From: Caldicoprobacter oshimai DSM 21659
GTDB lineage: Bacteria; Bacillota; Clostridia; Caldicoprobacterales; Caldicoprobacteraceae
Length of the DNA stretch: 64,000 nt
Reading direction: 5' to 3'
NCBI GenBank assembly: GCA_000526435.1
Contig: JAGB01000002.1
Span: forward strand, 372,001 to 436,000
The notes below the pieces were generated by a model. The model did no database searches, was not told the origin of the DNA, and worked only from the letters and a program-made list of their open reading frames with translations. Below are positions 18,398-26,907 of this stretch, piece by piece (the stretch's first letter is position 1; each line of letters opens with the position of its first letter). The position numbers and the translations under genes are program-made.

Positions 18398-18403
18398 TAT
18401 AAT
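18398..18403 (+). promoter_or_regulatory. -10 element of the queT-queF transcript
   Basis: A perfect TATAAT lies about 30 bases upstream of the preQ1 aptamer on the plus strand. The -35 region is weak. A hairpin (GCAAGCT and AGCTTGC, 18414-18433) separates it from the aptamer. Confidence 0.45.
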
Positions 18404-18433
18404 ATATATAAAAGCAAGCTGACAAAAGCTTGC

Positions 18434-18470
18434 CCGGGTCGCAGCTACCCCGGTTAACAAAACAAGGAGG
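18434..18470 (+). ncRNA. preQ1-I riboswitch (translational type)
   Basis: CCGGG (18434-18438) pairs with CCCGG (18449-18453) as stem P1, enclosing the TCGCAGCTAC loop. An A-rich tail TTAACAAAACAAGG then folds back, and the AAGGAGG at its end is the queT ribosome-binding site. The sequence matches the well-studied Thermoanaerobacter tengcongensis preQ1-I aptamer almost exactly, differing mainly by a compensated pair in P1 and in the loop. Binding of preQ1 would hide the ribosome-binding site and shut off queT and queF. This rests on recalled consensus, not a search. Confidence 0.93.
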
Positions 18471-18478
18471 TTTTTTAT

Positions 18479-18958
18479 ATGTTCAAAAAAGCAAAAGATA
18501 TCGCAGAGGTTTCCTTTGTTGCCTGCCTTTATGCCGTTATCACAGTAGCCTTCTCTTCAATCTCTTATCTCCCCACACAATTTAGAATGGGCGAACTTGT
18601 AAAACCCATTTCAACCTTTCGCAAAAAGTTTGCGGTATCCATGATGATTGGAAACTTTCTTTCAAATCTCTTCAGCCCTTTTGCCGGTCCAATGGAACTT
18701 ATCTTTATGCCCGTAAGCAACCTCATAGGGTGTCTATTGGGTTATTATGTCGGTAGATACACAAACAAATTCGTGGGCTCAATATTCATTGGAATATGGA
18801 TATCCGCCAGTGTAGCTCTCACTTTGAAAGTAGCCGCAAACTTTCCATTTTTCCAGACATTTGTCAGCGTTTTAATCGCCGAAACCATTTTAATGGCAAT
18901 AGGTTATTTCATTATTTTGACAATCTTTAAAAAAGGGGGTTTTAAAATAGATGGATAA
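18479..18958 (+). CDS. queT: QueT-type queuosine precursor transporter (ECF S component)
   Basis: 159 residues with about five hydrophobic segments. [20 protein letters not shown] at the start, [10 protein letters not shown] and the [19 protein letters not shown] region are typical of QueT, the substrate-binding unit of an energy-coupling-factor transporter. It imports preQ1 or a related deazaguanine with a shared EcfAAT module encoded elsewhere. The ribosome-binding site is part of the preQ1 riboswitch, and the stop overlaps the queF start by eight bases. Membership in a riboswitch-controlled operon with queF makes the substrate assignment strong. Confidence 0.9.
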   Translation: MFKKAKDIAEVSFVACLYAVITVAFSSISYLPTQFRMGELVKPISTFRKKFAVSMMIGNFLSNLFSPFAGPMELIFMPVSNLIGCLLGYYVGRYTNKFVGSIFIGIWISASVALTLKVAANFPFFQTFVSVLIAETILMAIGYFIILTIFKKGGFKIDG

Positions 18959-19355
18959 ATACAGCAATAAAAGATTTGATGTTTATGGATATGATAGAAT
19001 CGACACTGAAGTATTAGAAGCAATGGATTACGAATATCCCGGCAGGGATACCCTTGTGGAGTATTATACTGAGGAATTTTCATCTGTATGCCCCTGGACC
19101 GGCCTGCCAGACAACGCCAAATTGACTATTAAATATATACCTTCTAATAAGCTGGTGGAATTAAAATCGTTGAAGTACTATCTCACGTCCTATCGCAATG
19201 TGGGAATACTACAAGAACATGCGGTAAACAGGATATTAGATGATTTGGTAAATCTCATCAAGCCAAGGTATATGGAAGTCATAGGCGAATTTGTGGCAAG
19301 GGGAGGCATATCCACAAGGGTAACGGCCAAATATGATGGGAAAGAGAGACCTTGA
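18951..19355 (+). CDS. queF: NADPH-dependent preQ0 (7-cyano-7-deazaguanine) reductase
   Basis: 134 residues, the short unimodular QueF form of Gram-positive bacteria. The nucleophilic Cys lies in [11 protein letters not shown] (near residue 45) and the NADPH-binding QueF motif in ELKSLKYYL (near 72). It reduces the nitrile of preQ0 to preQ1, the base that Tgt inserts into tRNA. Having both queF and queT means the cell could make preQ1 from preQ0 or import a precursor. The queCDE genes are not in the window. tgt and queA are present about 33 kb away. Confidence 0.95.
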   Translation: MDKYSNKRFDVYGYDRIDTEVLEAMDYEYPGRDTLVEYYTEEFSSVCPWTGLPDNAKLTIKYIPSNKLVELKSLKYYLTSYRNVGILQEHAVNRILDDLVNLIKPRYMEVIGEFVARGGISTRVTAKYDGKERP

Positions 19356-19362
19356 TATATTC

Positions 19363-20541
19363 TTAATTGTGTCTCTCTTTCAATCTTTCTATATGTTTTA
19401 TTATTAGAGATCTATATCTGTTTTGACAGTATTCGGGCAAAGCATTATCTCCATATGCCAACTCCCGTAAAGCCCTGATCACGTTATCGATTCCTATTTT
19501 TTTAATTGCATAATCTTCGGCGCGCTCTTCTTGAATTTGTTTGATTTTTCGGAATATTAACAATATCAAACTAAAGACGGCAATCCCTATAAGGACTACT
19601 TTCCATAAAGGTAGCTTATCTGTAAAATATAGATAAGCAATACTGGATATAACAATAAAGGCTGTCCAAGGAAACAATAAAGGTGATAATAAAAACTTTA
19701 TCTTAGCATAGGGATCTCTTATATGCCCTTCTTCATGCGCCACAATATACTGCAAAATTGCGTTGTTTTCAGCAATTAGAGGATTGATGTATATCTCATT
19801 TTTGTGTGCCAGACCGAGGGAAAATCGCCTTTCTAAAAATGGCATCATAGGGCATACATAAATTATAAAATCAGAGTGAATATTTTCGATTCTTTTTCTA
19901 AAAGTTGTAATTACTGAGGCTTTATATTGCCAATTCCAAGGCATTATTGAATAAGGAGAAAGATAGAATGTTAATACAACCATGCCAAATATCATTATTA
20001 GATTTTCTGAAAAATTGCCAGGAAGACCCATACTAGATAGTATTTTAGAAATATAACTGTTTAACTCAATAAAAGCCATTGGTGATATGATCAAAATTAC
20101 TAAAGCAATCAAAATTACAATTATAGTTGTTATATAATCAACCTTTTTTATTGGTTCTTTATTTTCAATTCGTAGACGACTACCATAGGGACACAACGAT
20201 ACTTTTTTTAAGCCTGATAATACTACAAGATTTCTTTCGACTTCTTTAACCTTTAGCCCTTGCATAAGAAAAAACAGAGTAGAAAGTACACCTGAAGATA
20301 AATAATATTCTTTTCCCCGTATATTCTGGCCATTCTTATCTAAAAGAAATTTTGGTTTTCCCGAATAAATTAAATTTAAAAAAAGAGCACATGCAATATA
20401 AAGAATATTACGTGATAAATCATCACGTATAATACCGTTTCCTAATGGCATCACCAGTATTTTAATATTAAGCGATGAAAAAAGAATAGATATAAAAGCG
20501 GTGCGCGCTGTCCAAGCCGCCAATTCCGCCCAGGAAACCAA
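19363..20541 (-). CDS. Membrane-bound M48/M56-like zinc metallopeptidase
   Basis: 392 residues from a TTG at 20541 with GGAGGG six bases upstream. It has several membrane segments (N-terminal, about 140-165, 185-205 and two after the active site) and a HEEGH zinc-binding motif (near residue 275, IVAHEEGHIRD) followed by a further acidic stretch (EERAEDYAIKKIG), as in M48 and BlaR1-type M56 peptidases. The active site is placed between membrane segments. No BlaI-type repressor or sensor domain is nearby, so a signalling role is unproven. It may act in membrane-protein quality control. The gene before it encodes a coiled-coil membrane protein. Confidence 0.7.
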   Translation of the reverse strand: MVSWAELAAWTARTAFISILFSSLNIKILVMPLGNGIIRDDLSRNILYIACALFLNLIYSGKPKFLLDKNGQNIRGKEYYLSSGVLSTLFFLMQGLKVKEVERNLVVLSGLKKVSLCPYGSRLRIENKEPIKKVDYITTIIVILIALVILIISPMAFIELNSYISKILSSMGLPGNFSENLIMIFGMVVLTFYLSPYSIMPWNWQYKASVITTFRKRIENIHSDFIIYVCPMMPFLERRFSLGLAHKNEIYINPLIAENNAILQYIVAHEEGHIRDPYAKIKFLLSPLLFPWTAFIVISSIAYLYFTDKLPLWKVVLIGIAVFSLILLIFRKIKQIQEERAEDYAIKKIGIDNVIRALRELAYGDNALPEYCQNRYRSLIIKHIERLKERHN

Positions 20542-20629
20542 TTTTATCCCTCCACCAGAAAAATACAACAAAGCCAACAGTCTTAATAAGCCCTATCTAC
20601 CGATGAGGTATGAACGACATACAACTCTA

Positions 20630-21382
20630 TCAATTCCTCCACCAATACCTGATCCGATTACCGGATACTTCGTATTTCATTCCTATTTCATCAAAAACCT
20701 CCAATAGTTTATCTCTTTTTGTCCTTACAAGGTTGTTGAAATCGGAAACCAACGCATTAACATCCCTTAAATATTGGTTTCTTACGTTACCGTCTGTGCT
20801 ATTGACGACACGCAAACTTGTTTGTAAAATTTCATAGCACAAATCGGCTTCGGCCAATAAAATTTCATGGAATTCCTTCATCACATCCGGCGGATTAATG
20901 GATTTTAATTCTAAAATATCCTTATTGACCTGTTGAATATGCTTGTTAACCTCTTTTATATACTCATGGTGTAATTTCTGATTTTTTAAAAATTCATTGA
21001 ATTTTGTAACGGCGTCGTTCAGCAAACTTTGTATCTGTTCTTCCTTTGGGTCAACAACCTTTAAATAATTTGCTACTTCCCTATGCCTTTCCGCTCCACG
21101 GTTAAATATACTTTCAACTGAAAAAAGGGGCTTCCCAGTTATTGAATACGCTATATGGTTTACCCATGTCGATATTGCATAGAAATTCCATAGAAATAGC
21201 AACAGACTCGCTATGCTTACACCAGATATTATCCTTCTTCTCCTTCTTTTCCTTGTTTCATAATAGTGGCTTATGAAATCCTTTTCGATATAGCTGTAAA
21301 ATTTCTCATTTTCCCTGTTTTTCTGCTGTTTCTGGAATTCCCTAATTTGCCTTCTAAAATTTTTTTGTACTTCAGTGGGCAT
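20630..21382 (-). CDS. Single-pass membrane protein with a helical coiled-coil domain, unknown function
   Basis: 250 residues: a charged N-terminal tail rich in Lys, Arg and Gln (1-48), a basic RKRRRRR patch, one membrane segment (about 52-72, ISGVSIASLLLFLWNFYAIS), then about 170 residues of heptad-like helices. No catalytic motif is seen. The ATG has GGAG nine bases upstream. It precedes the M48-type peptidase by 89 bases in the same direction, so it may be a substrate, anchor or partner of it. I do not recognise the family. Confidence 0.6.
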   Translation of the reverse strand: MPTEVQKNFRRQIREFQKQQKNRENEKFYSYIEKDFISHYYETRKRRRRRIISGVSIASLLLFLWNFYAISTWVNHIAYSITGKPLFSVESIFNRGAERHREVANYLKVVDPKEEQIQSLLNDAVTKFNEFLKNQKLHHEYIKEVNKHIQQVNKDILELKSINPPDVMKEFHEILLAEADLCYEILQTSLRVVNSTDGNVRNQYLRDVNALVSDFNNLVRTKRDKLLEVFDEIGMKYEVSGNRIRYWWRN

Positions 21383-21592
21383 GGATCCCCACTCCGTCTC
21401 CCATGTGTTTTTAGGTAAGGTTACAAAAACTTACAGAAAAATCCACCATAAAAACATAAGAATCTATAAAAGTTTATCTGATACAAGCGAAAACTAAAAG
21501 ACATTCGAACGCTAAAAACAAACTCATACTACTTTAATAAATAACACGCAAAAACCAAACAAACGAGATCAATAAAATCCCAGCCAAATCCT

Positions 21593-22549
21593 CTATTTCA
21601 ACAATTGCTCCACCTCATCGATGGATGGCATAGCGGGTATACCGCCTCTTTTTGTTATGCACAAAGCAGCGGTGGCATTGGCAAATCGGATGATCTCTTC
21701 TAGCTGGTGGCAATCCATCTTTTCTATAGGACAATCTATTCTCGAGATATTGTAAAGCATCCCTCCCAGAAAAGCATCTCCTGCTCCTGTGGTATCCACC
21801 ACCTTTACCTGATAGGCGGGAACATGCCCCCGTCCGCTCGAGTGCATATAATAACAACCTTGATCCCCCAGCGTCACCAAAACAAGCTTGACACCCATGT
21901 CAAATACAATTTGGGCGGCTCGTTCGATATCCGGCTCTTCTGTTAAGAGCTTCAGTTCTTCCTCCGACAACTTTACTATACCAGCATATCTTAAACCTAA
22001 AATCATCTTCTGCTTTGCCATATCAACATCCTTCCACAACGAGGGCCTCCAGTTTGGGTCGTAGGAGATGACCTTCCCGTTCTGCTTTGCATACTCTACT
22101 GCTTTCAGTGTAGCTCTTTCGGCAGGCTGATGTGTCATGGATAGTGACCCAAAATGAAATATTTTCCCTTTGTCTATTATGCCGGTCTCAACTTCATGCT
22201 CCTCCAGCAGAGTATCGGCTCCGGGATTGCGCAAAAACGTAAAGCTCCTCTCTCCTCTGTCATCGAGGTGTACAAAAGCAAGTGTGGTGTTTGCTTGCCC
22301 TGTATATTTCAAACCTTGAGTATCTATATTGTTGTTCTCAAGCGTCTGCTTCAGAAAATGGCCAAAATGGTCATTCCCCACTTTCCCGATAAAGGCACAC
22401 CTACCACTCAGCCTCGCAACCGCAACCAGTACATTCGCAGGAGCACCTCCAGGGTTCATCTCAAAAAGCGGATTCCCATTATCGGAAATACCAGCTGGAG
22501 TAAAATCGATCAACAGCTCCCCTAAAGCGACTACATCATAACCATGCAT
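21593..22549 (-). CDS. PfkB family carbohydrate kinase, probable fructokinase
   Basis: 318 residues from the ATG at 22549 with GGGGG upstream. The ribokinase-family signatures are present: GGAPANVLVAVARLSG (residues about 37-52) and, near the C-terminus, VVDTTGAGDAFLGGML with the catalytic Asp. ALGELLIDFTPAG at the start is typical of fructokinases. It would phosphorylate a free sugar in the cytoplasm with ATP. No sugar transporter or glycosidase is adjacent, so fructose as substrate is inferred from resemblance only. It appears to stand alone next to AT-rich DNA. Confidence 0.87.
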   Translation of the reverse strand: MHGYDVVALGELLIDFTPAGISDNGNPLFEMNPGGAPANVLVAVARLSGRCAFIGKVGNDHFGHFLKQTLENNNIDTQGLKYTGQANTTLAFVHLDDRGERSFTFLRNPGADTLLEEHEVETGIIDKGKIFHFGSLSMTHQPAERATLKAVEYAKQNGKVISYDPNWRPSLWKDVDMAKQKMILGLRYAGIVKLSEEELKLLTEEPDIERAAQIVFDMGVKLVLVTLGDQGCYYMHSSGRGHVPAYQVKVVDTTGAGDAFLGGMLYNISRIDCPIEKMDCHQLEEIIRFANATAALCITKRGGIPAMPSIDEVEQLLK

Positions 22550-23003
22550 TATAATCCCCCTAATCCATAAATTGTTTATTATTTTCAATATTCATTCATA
22601 CAAATAAAAATGTGCCTAAGGACCCCTTCAAATACATACGATATAGACAAGCTCAATGCTTTTAATAAAAAAGGCCTACCTATGATAAAGAATTATAATT
22701 CTACAAAAGATTTCGATCTGCAATATCTCTCAGCCTTAATATACTTAATATATCCAAATCCTTATCTTTATTTACTAGATATTCTGATACCTCTGCATAT
22801 ACCTCAATGAAATACATTACAACTTAATAGTATTAGTTTATATAGTTTAGATTAGTTTAGAATAAGTTCTCAAAATACTCAAAATATAACCCGTTATTCG
22901 CTTATGGACGTTCACATTTTTTACAAATCCTCAATAAATTCCTAGCATGGTACATTGTTTATTATATTAAATTTTACAACAAATTTCAAAAATCCTATGA
23001 TTT
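22550..23003. other. AT-rich region with little coding potential
   Basis: No confident gene. A 38-residue minus-strand frame at 22701-22817 (starting MYFIEVYAEVSEYLVNKDKD) reads like the charged end of a real protein but has no good ribosome-binding site and may be a remnant. A plus-strand frame at 22610-22810 lacks protein-like composition and is probably spurious. Confidence 0.5.
22701..22817 (-). pseudogene. Short protein-like frame, possible gene remnant
   Basis: 38 residues, acidic and helical, ending in RDIADRNLL. It is preceded by a stop codon three codons before the ATG and by no clear ribosome-binding site. The composition is protein-like for the region, so it may be the tail of a decayed gene. 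Function is unknown. Confidence 0.3.
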
Positions 23004-23410
23004 TCAATACTTCTTTTCTTCTAAGCAAATATCAATTATTTTCTTAATAAATAACCATTTTGCTCTTTTTAGTATCATGCTAGCACCATTGATACCGATG
23101 AGTATCAGCGCTAAAACAAAAATAACAAATTCTCCAATGGTAGCGTTAATTAATCAATCAAGTATCATTCCTATTAGAGCCGCAATTACAATCTTTATTA
23201 ATCCAGATGCCGTATCATTCTCCAGTTTACTCTCGATATCAGCTTTTAAAAAGCTTTTAAATCATTATAATCATATTTTTGAAAATTACTTTTAAACTCC
23301 TTAATTTTGCTTAGTTTGTTCTCTAAATCAGGTGTTTTTTCCTTTTCAATATTTTTAAACAATAAATCATACTCTTTATTTGAAAAAATAAATTTACAAA
23401 CGTTGAACAA
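23004..23410 (-). pseudogene. Broken gene for a small membrane protein
   Basis: A TTG at 23410 with a strong GAGGAGGG site eight bases upstream opens a protein beginning FNVCKFIFSNKEYDLLFKN. It stops at TAA (23248-23246), where a run of five T residues, if one longer, would restore the frame into KADIESKLENDTASG and a hydrophobic segment (IVIAALIGMIL). An in-frame TGA follows (23156-23154), then a second hydrophobic segment (FVIFVLALILIGI) and a basic tail to TGA at 23004. The intact product would have about 135 residues: a soluble N-terminus and two membrane helices. The family is unknown. Two lesions indicate a pseudogene rather than a single sequencing error. Confidence 0.6.
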
Positions 23411-23547
23411 ATGCTATTCCCTCCTCTTTAACAAAATTGCTATCTATAATCTAACATCGTATAATTTTACATACACCTTTAGTCTTACGGAGGAAATTAC
23501 ACTATAATATTTTAACAAATTCCTAAATTATTTTATAATGCCCAGTT

Positions 23548-23555
23548 TTTAGGCA
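23548..23555. repeat. Putative left target-site duplication of the IS256 element
   Basis: TTTAGGCA, repeated exactly at 25069-25076 on the far side of the element. Confidence 0.6.
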
Positions 23556-23610
23556 GGATCAAGTCCAAATTTTTGTGTAAAATTCCCTCTGGCTAGAATC
23601 AGGTTAAATT

Positions 23611-23738
23611 ATCACCACTAATCTTTAAATTTTACTGCTTCCGGCTTCTTTTAGGTCAAGGATTCGCTATCGCCGGGCTGCGCCCGTCCTTGACCTAAAA
23701 TAGCCTCCAGCAGTTTTATAACTCTTAGCAGTGGTGAT
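23611..23738. repeat. Long imperfect hairpin inside the IS256 element
   Basis: Two arms of 52 bases share one centre of symmetry (23674.5). They pair in blocks: nine bases at the outer end (ATCACCACT with AGTGGTGAT), six and four in the middle, and a perfect 14 at the inner end (TTTTAGGTCAAGGA with its complement). The 24-base apex carries its own GGGC/GCCC hairpin. It lies between the transposase stop and the element's left end. Confidence 0.8.
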
Positions 23739-23742
23739 TACA

Positions 23743-24969
23743 CTACCCTATTAATACTACCTTTTCCTTCAGCTTCTGTGCTTTGCTACTACACCATTCA
23801 AAATACTCACTCATGTCAAAATATCTTTTTCCACTTCCCCACCTCTCATCTATTTCCATCAGCAGTGCCCCTATTAAGCGTATTGCGGATTCCCTGTTCG
23901 GAAATATCCTTATCACCCTCTCTCTTCGCCTTATCTCTTCATTTAACCGCTCTAACCCATTGGTAGTACGCAGCCTCCTGCGGTATTGCTCAGGAAGTTC
24001 CAATACCGCTGTCGCATCTTCAAACCCTTCCTCTAATACCTCCATAGCCTTGGGGGCCTTCTCTTTGTACTCCTCTAATACATCATTTAACAGCTTCCTT
24101 GCCGTTTTTGAGTCAGGTGCTTCCAATATAGCCCTTACCTTGCTATGAACCTCTTTTTGTAACTGTTTTGGTGTCTTATCAAGAATATTTCGCATAAAAT
24201 GTGTCTGACACCTCTGCCATGTTGCTCCCTGAAAATGCTGCCTGATAGCTCGTATAAGCCCTTTATGTTGGTCTGATACTATAAGGTCTACCCCATGTAA
24301 TCCCCTCTGCTTGAGCCATGAGAAAAATTCTCCCCAGCTTTCTTCACTCTCACTATCCCCTACCATAAATCCTAATACCTCTCGGTAACCTTCTTCATTT
24401 ATCCCAATGGCAATTAATAACCCTCTTTGCCGAACTCTCTCTTCTTCCCTTACCTTTATTACCATGGCATCTACTATAACAAATGGAAACCTCTTTTCAT
24501 TAAGCGGTCTGGAAATCCATCCTTGAACTACTGGATCAAGGTTCTTGCATAGCTCAGATATAGTAGATCTGGAAAATTCAGTACCGCAAAGTTCATATGT
24601 TATTTCTTCAACCTTCCTTGTAGATACACCATTAACTACCATTTCCATTAAGGCAAGTAATAGTGCCTGTTCACTCCGTTGATAACGTTGAAATAAATCA
24701 GTTGTAAATTTCCCATACCTAAACCTAGGAATCTGCAATACTATATTCCCAACTCTTGTGTCTAATCCTCTTTTGTAATAACCGTTACGATAATCTTCTC
24801 TTTCTTTAGTCCTTTCATATGGTTCGGCTTTAATCTGTTCGGTAGCCTGTGCCTGCAGTACTTGATTCAACACAGACTCTAGTAACTTAGCCATACCTTC
24901 ATCTTTAGCTCCTTTTAAAAAAAGATAGTGCAAAATTTCAGAATCAATGGTAATATTGTATTGAGCCAT
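23743..24969 (-). CDS. IS256-family (mutator type) transposase
   Basis: 408 residues, full length for the family and apparently intact. The N-terminal DNA-binding region contains DYRNGYYKRGLDTRVGNIVL. The DDE catalytic core shows VDAMVIKVRE (first Asp), DLIVSDQHKGL (second Asp) and NGLERLNEEIRRRERVIRIF (Glu with the N-x-x-E-R-x-N context). It cuts and joins the element ends in the cytoplasm. The gene is bracketed by inverted ends and a candidate eight-base duplication, so recent, functional insertion is likely. Confidence 0.95.
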   Translation of the reverse strand: MAQYNITIDSEILHYLFLKGAKDEGMAKLLESVLNQVLQAQATEQIKAEPYERTKEREDYRNGYYKRGLDTRVGNIVLQIPRFRYGKFTTDLFQRYQRSEQALLLALMEMVVNGVSTRKVEEITYELCGTEFSRSTISELCKNLDPVVQGWISRPLNEKRFPFVIVDAMVIKVREEERVRQRGLLIAIGINEEGYREVLGFMVGDSESEESWGEFFSWLKQRGLHGVDLIVSDQHKGLIRAIRQHFQGATWQRCQTHFMRNILDKTPKQLQKEVHSKVRAILEAPDSKTARKLLNDVLEEYKEKAPKAMEVLEEGFEDATAVLELPEQYRRRLRTTNGLERLNEEIRRRERVIRIFPNRESAIRLIGALLMEIDERWGSGKRYFDMSEYFEWCSSKAQKLKEKVVLIG

Positions 24970-25068
24970 TTCTCATCCCTCCAGTTAGTTTTGGTTTTTA
25001 CATTTTTAATTCTAACCAGAGGGGTGGGGGTGGCTCAACCCCTTTTTACACAATTATATGGACTTAAC

Positions 25069-25351
25069 TTTAGGCAAGCATTAATTACAATTCTGTTTTA
25101 ATTTAAGCACACAAAAGGGAAATTTAAAAGATAATTTCAATCTTGCATAATTATCATCCGAAAAAACAATCCCCTGTTTTCTTTTTCTTCACTATTATTT
25201 GTAAAACTTCTAAGTGCTCAACTTTTAAGACTAAGGCGTTTATTTGCTATACATATAATAACTATGATTCTTTTAAGTCTGAGTAAGACAAGCCACCAAA
25301 AACTCCTCTCTCTCTTCGCCACAGATGAGGAACCTAGGAATTTATTAAAAC
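25069..25351. other. AT-rich spacer between the IS element and the mnmA terminator
   Basis: No open frame of protein-like composition and no recognisable RNA. The first eight bases are the right copy of the putative target duplication. Confidence 0.5.
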
Positions 25352-25401
25352 AAATTATAAAATAGGCCATCCAACTGTCTGGATGGCCTATTTTATAATT
25401 T
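25352..25401 (-). terminator. 22-base-pair perfect hairpin after mnmA
   Basis: A 22-base arm (25352-25373) is followed by the loop ACTGTC and its exact complement (25380-25401). The core is TAGGCCATCCA/TGGATGGCCTA with A/T-rich outer pairs, so it can terminate transcription from both directions. It closes the mnmA operon. Confidence 0.9.
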
Positions 25402-25432
25402 ACTGGTTATTTTTATGTCCAAGATCCACCAC

Positions 25433-26524
25433 TCATTTTAAAGCCTGGGCTATGGTTCCTCCTCCGACCACTATGTCATCCTGATAGAACACGGCGGCCT
25501 GGCCGGGAGTTATGGCCCTCTGGGGTTCATCAAACACCACCTTCAGTTTACCATCCTCCTGCGGATACAGAGTGGCCGGTGCCTCCTTTGCCGTGTATCT
25601 AATCTTGACGTTAGCCCTGATCGGCTCATCAATGCCGGGCACCGAGATCAGGTTTACATCCTCAACTAACATGGCCTTGGAGAAAACCTCATGGTGCCGG
25701 CCCAGGACCACCGTATTGGTTTCCGGGTGTATGGCCACCACATACATGGGCTCACCCAGGGCTATGCCCAAACCTCGCCTCTGCCCAATGGTATAATGTA
25801 TTATACCCTTGTGCCTGCCCAATATATTTCCCTGGGTGTCCACAAAATATCCCGGTGGAATGGGCTTTGAAGCCCTCTCCCTCACAAAGCGGGCGTAATC
25901 GTTGTCCTTTACGAAGCATATCTCCTGGCTGTCAGGCTTATTGGCCGTCCTTAAGCCCAGCTCCCGCGCTATCTGCCTTACCTGTTCCTTAGTATAATTT
26001 CCAATGGGCATTAGGGTGTGCTCAAGCTGGTACTGGGTCATGGTGTACAGGGCATAGGTCTGATCCTTTGCCTGGGTGACCGACTTCTTAAGCAGATAAC
26101 GGCCCCGCTCCTCGTCGTACTCTATGCGCGCGTAATGCCCGGTGGCAACGTAATAGGCATCAAGAGCCATGGCCCGCCTGAGCAGCTCTTCAAACTTGAT
26201 GCGTCGGTTGCACATAATACAGGGATTTGGCGTGCGGCCCTTCAAGTATTCATCCACAAAATAGCATATGACCTCTTGGTCAAACACCTGCTGGAAGTTC
26301 ATTACATAAAAGGGGATGCCCAGCTGATTGGCCACTCGACGTGCGTCTTCAACGGCAGAAAGCGAGCAGCACCCGCCTTCCCTTTCAACCATCTCCGGGT
26401 CATCGCTGGGCCATATCTGCATGGTCACCCCTATAACCTCATAGCCCTGCTGTTTTAGGAGATAAGCGGCTACAGAGCTGTCCACTCCGCCGCTCATCCC
26501 CACCACTACGCGGTTCTTATTCAT
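25433..26524 (-). CDS. mnmA: tRNA-specific 2-thiouridylase MnmA
   Basis: 363 residues. It makes 2-thiouridine at the wobble position 34 of tRNAs for Lys, Glu and Gln, taking sulfur relayed from cysteine desulfurase. The PP-loop SGGVDSS is at residues 11-17; the catalytic cysteines are Cys102 (NPCIMC) and Cys203 (SQEICF), the classic pair. The C-terminal beta-barrel ends with PGQAAVFY. The ATG overlaps the iscU stop by four bases, so sulfur donor genes and this sulfur user are co-expressed, the common arrangement in Firmicutes. A strong terminator follows. Confidence 0.97.
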   Translation of the reverse strand: MNKNRVVVGMSGGVDSSVAAYLLKQQGYEVIGVTMQIWPSDDPEMVEREGGCCSLSAVEDARRVANQLGIPFYVMNFQQVFDQEVICYFVDEYLKGRTPNPCIMCNRRIKFEELLRRAMALDAYYVATGHYARIEYDEERGRYLLKKSVTQAKDQTYALYTMTQYQLEHTLMPIGNYTKEQVRQIARELGLRTANKPDSQEICFVKDNDYARFVRERASKPIPPGYFVDTQGNILGRHKGIIHYTIGQRRGLGIALGEPMYVVAIHPETNTVVLGRHHEVFSKAMLVEDVNLISVPGIDEPIRANVKIRYTAKEAPATLYPQEDGKLKVVFDEPQRAITPGQAAVFYQDDIVVGGGTIAQALK

Positions 26525-26907
26525 GAATTCACCTGCTTCTCCTGCTGCCTTCTTCTGTAATCCTCAATAGCCGCCTTTATGGCCTGCTCGGCCAGTACCG
26601 AACAGTGCATCTTTATGGGCGGCAGACCATCAAGTGCCTCAGCCACGGCTTTATTGGTCAGCTCCAGAGCCTCATCAATAGTCTTGCCCTTTATGAGCTC
26701 GGTGGCCATGCTGCTGCTGGCAATGGCGGCACCGCAGCCAAAGGTCTTAAACTTCACATCCACTATTCTATTATCCCTTATCTTCAAGAATATCTTCATG
26801 ATATCGCCACACTTGGCGTTGCCTACCTCACCAACACCATCAGCGTCTTCTATTTCTCCCACGTTTCTGGGATTCATGAAATGATCCATTACCTTTTCAC
26901 TATACAT
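26521..26907 (-). CDS. iscU: Fe-S cluster scaffold protein, NifU/IscU type
   Basis: 128 residues from the ATG at 26907, preceded by a GGGGG site. The three conserved cluster-ligand cysteines are Cys33 (AKCGD), Cys58 (FGCGAA) and Cys102 (MHCSV). It assembles Fe-S clusters with sulfur from the cysteine desulfurase encoded immediately upstream, whose last codons overlap this start. Its last bases overlap mnmA. NifU N-terminal-only scaffolds of this kind are usual in Clostridia, where the SUF system may coexist. Confidence 0.95.
   Translation of the reverse strand: MYSEKVMDHFMNPRNVGEIEDADGVGEVGNAKCGDIMKIFLKIRDNRIVDVKFKTFGCGAAIASSSMATELIKGKTIDEALELTNKAVAEALDGLPPIKMHCSVLAEQAIKAAIEDYRRRQQEKQVNS

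Larger units (their letters stand above)
23556..25068 (-). mobile_element. IS256-family insertion sequence
   Basis: Imperfect inverted ends are visible: AAGTCCAAATTTTTGTGTAAAA from 23561, and on the other strand AAGTCCATATAATTGTGTAAAA from 25065, resembling the known IS256 terminus. The octamer TTTAGGCA occurs on both sides (23548-23555 and 25069-25076) in the same orientation and would be an eight-base target duplication, the size expected for this family. One transposase gene lies inside, with a large hairpin after it. The outermost two or three bases of each end are uncertain. Confidence 0.85.

Noticed and set aside
22610-22810. Plus-strand 66-residue frame in the AT-rich gap
   Set aside because: No ribosome-binding site, low-complexity composition, and overlap with a more protein-like minus-strand frame.
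20630-24969. CRISPR array or prophage in the AT-rich accessory region
   Set aside because: No regularly spaced repeats and no phage structural or integrase genes were seen.
25062-25077. Sixteen bases at the IS256 right end recur (opposite strand) at 61621-61636
   Set aside because: About one 16-base match is expected by chance in a window of this size, and the surrounding sequence aligns only weakly, so it is not taken as a second IS end.
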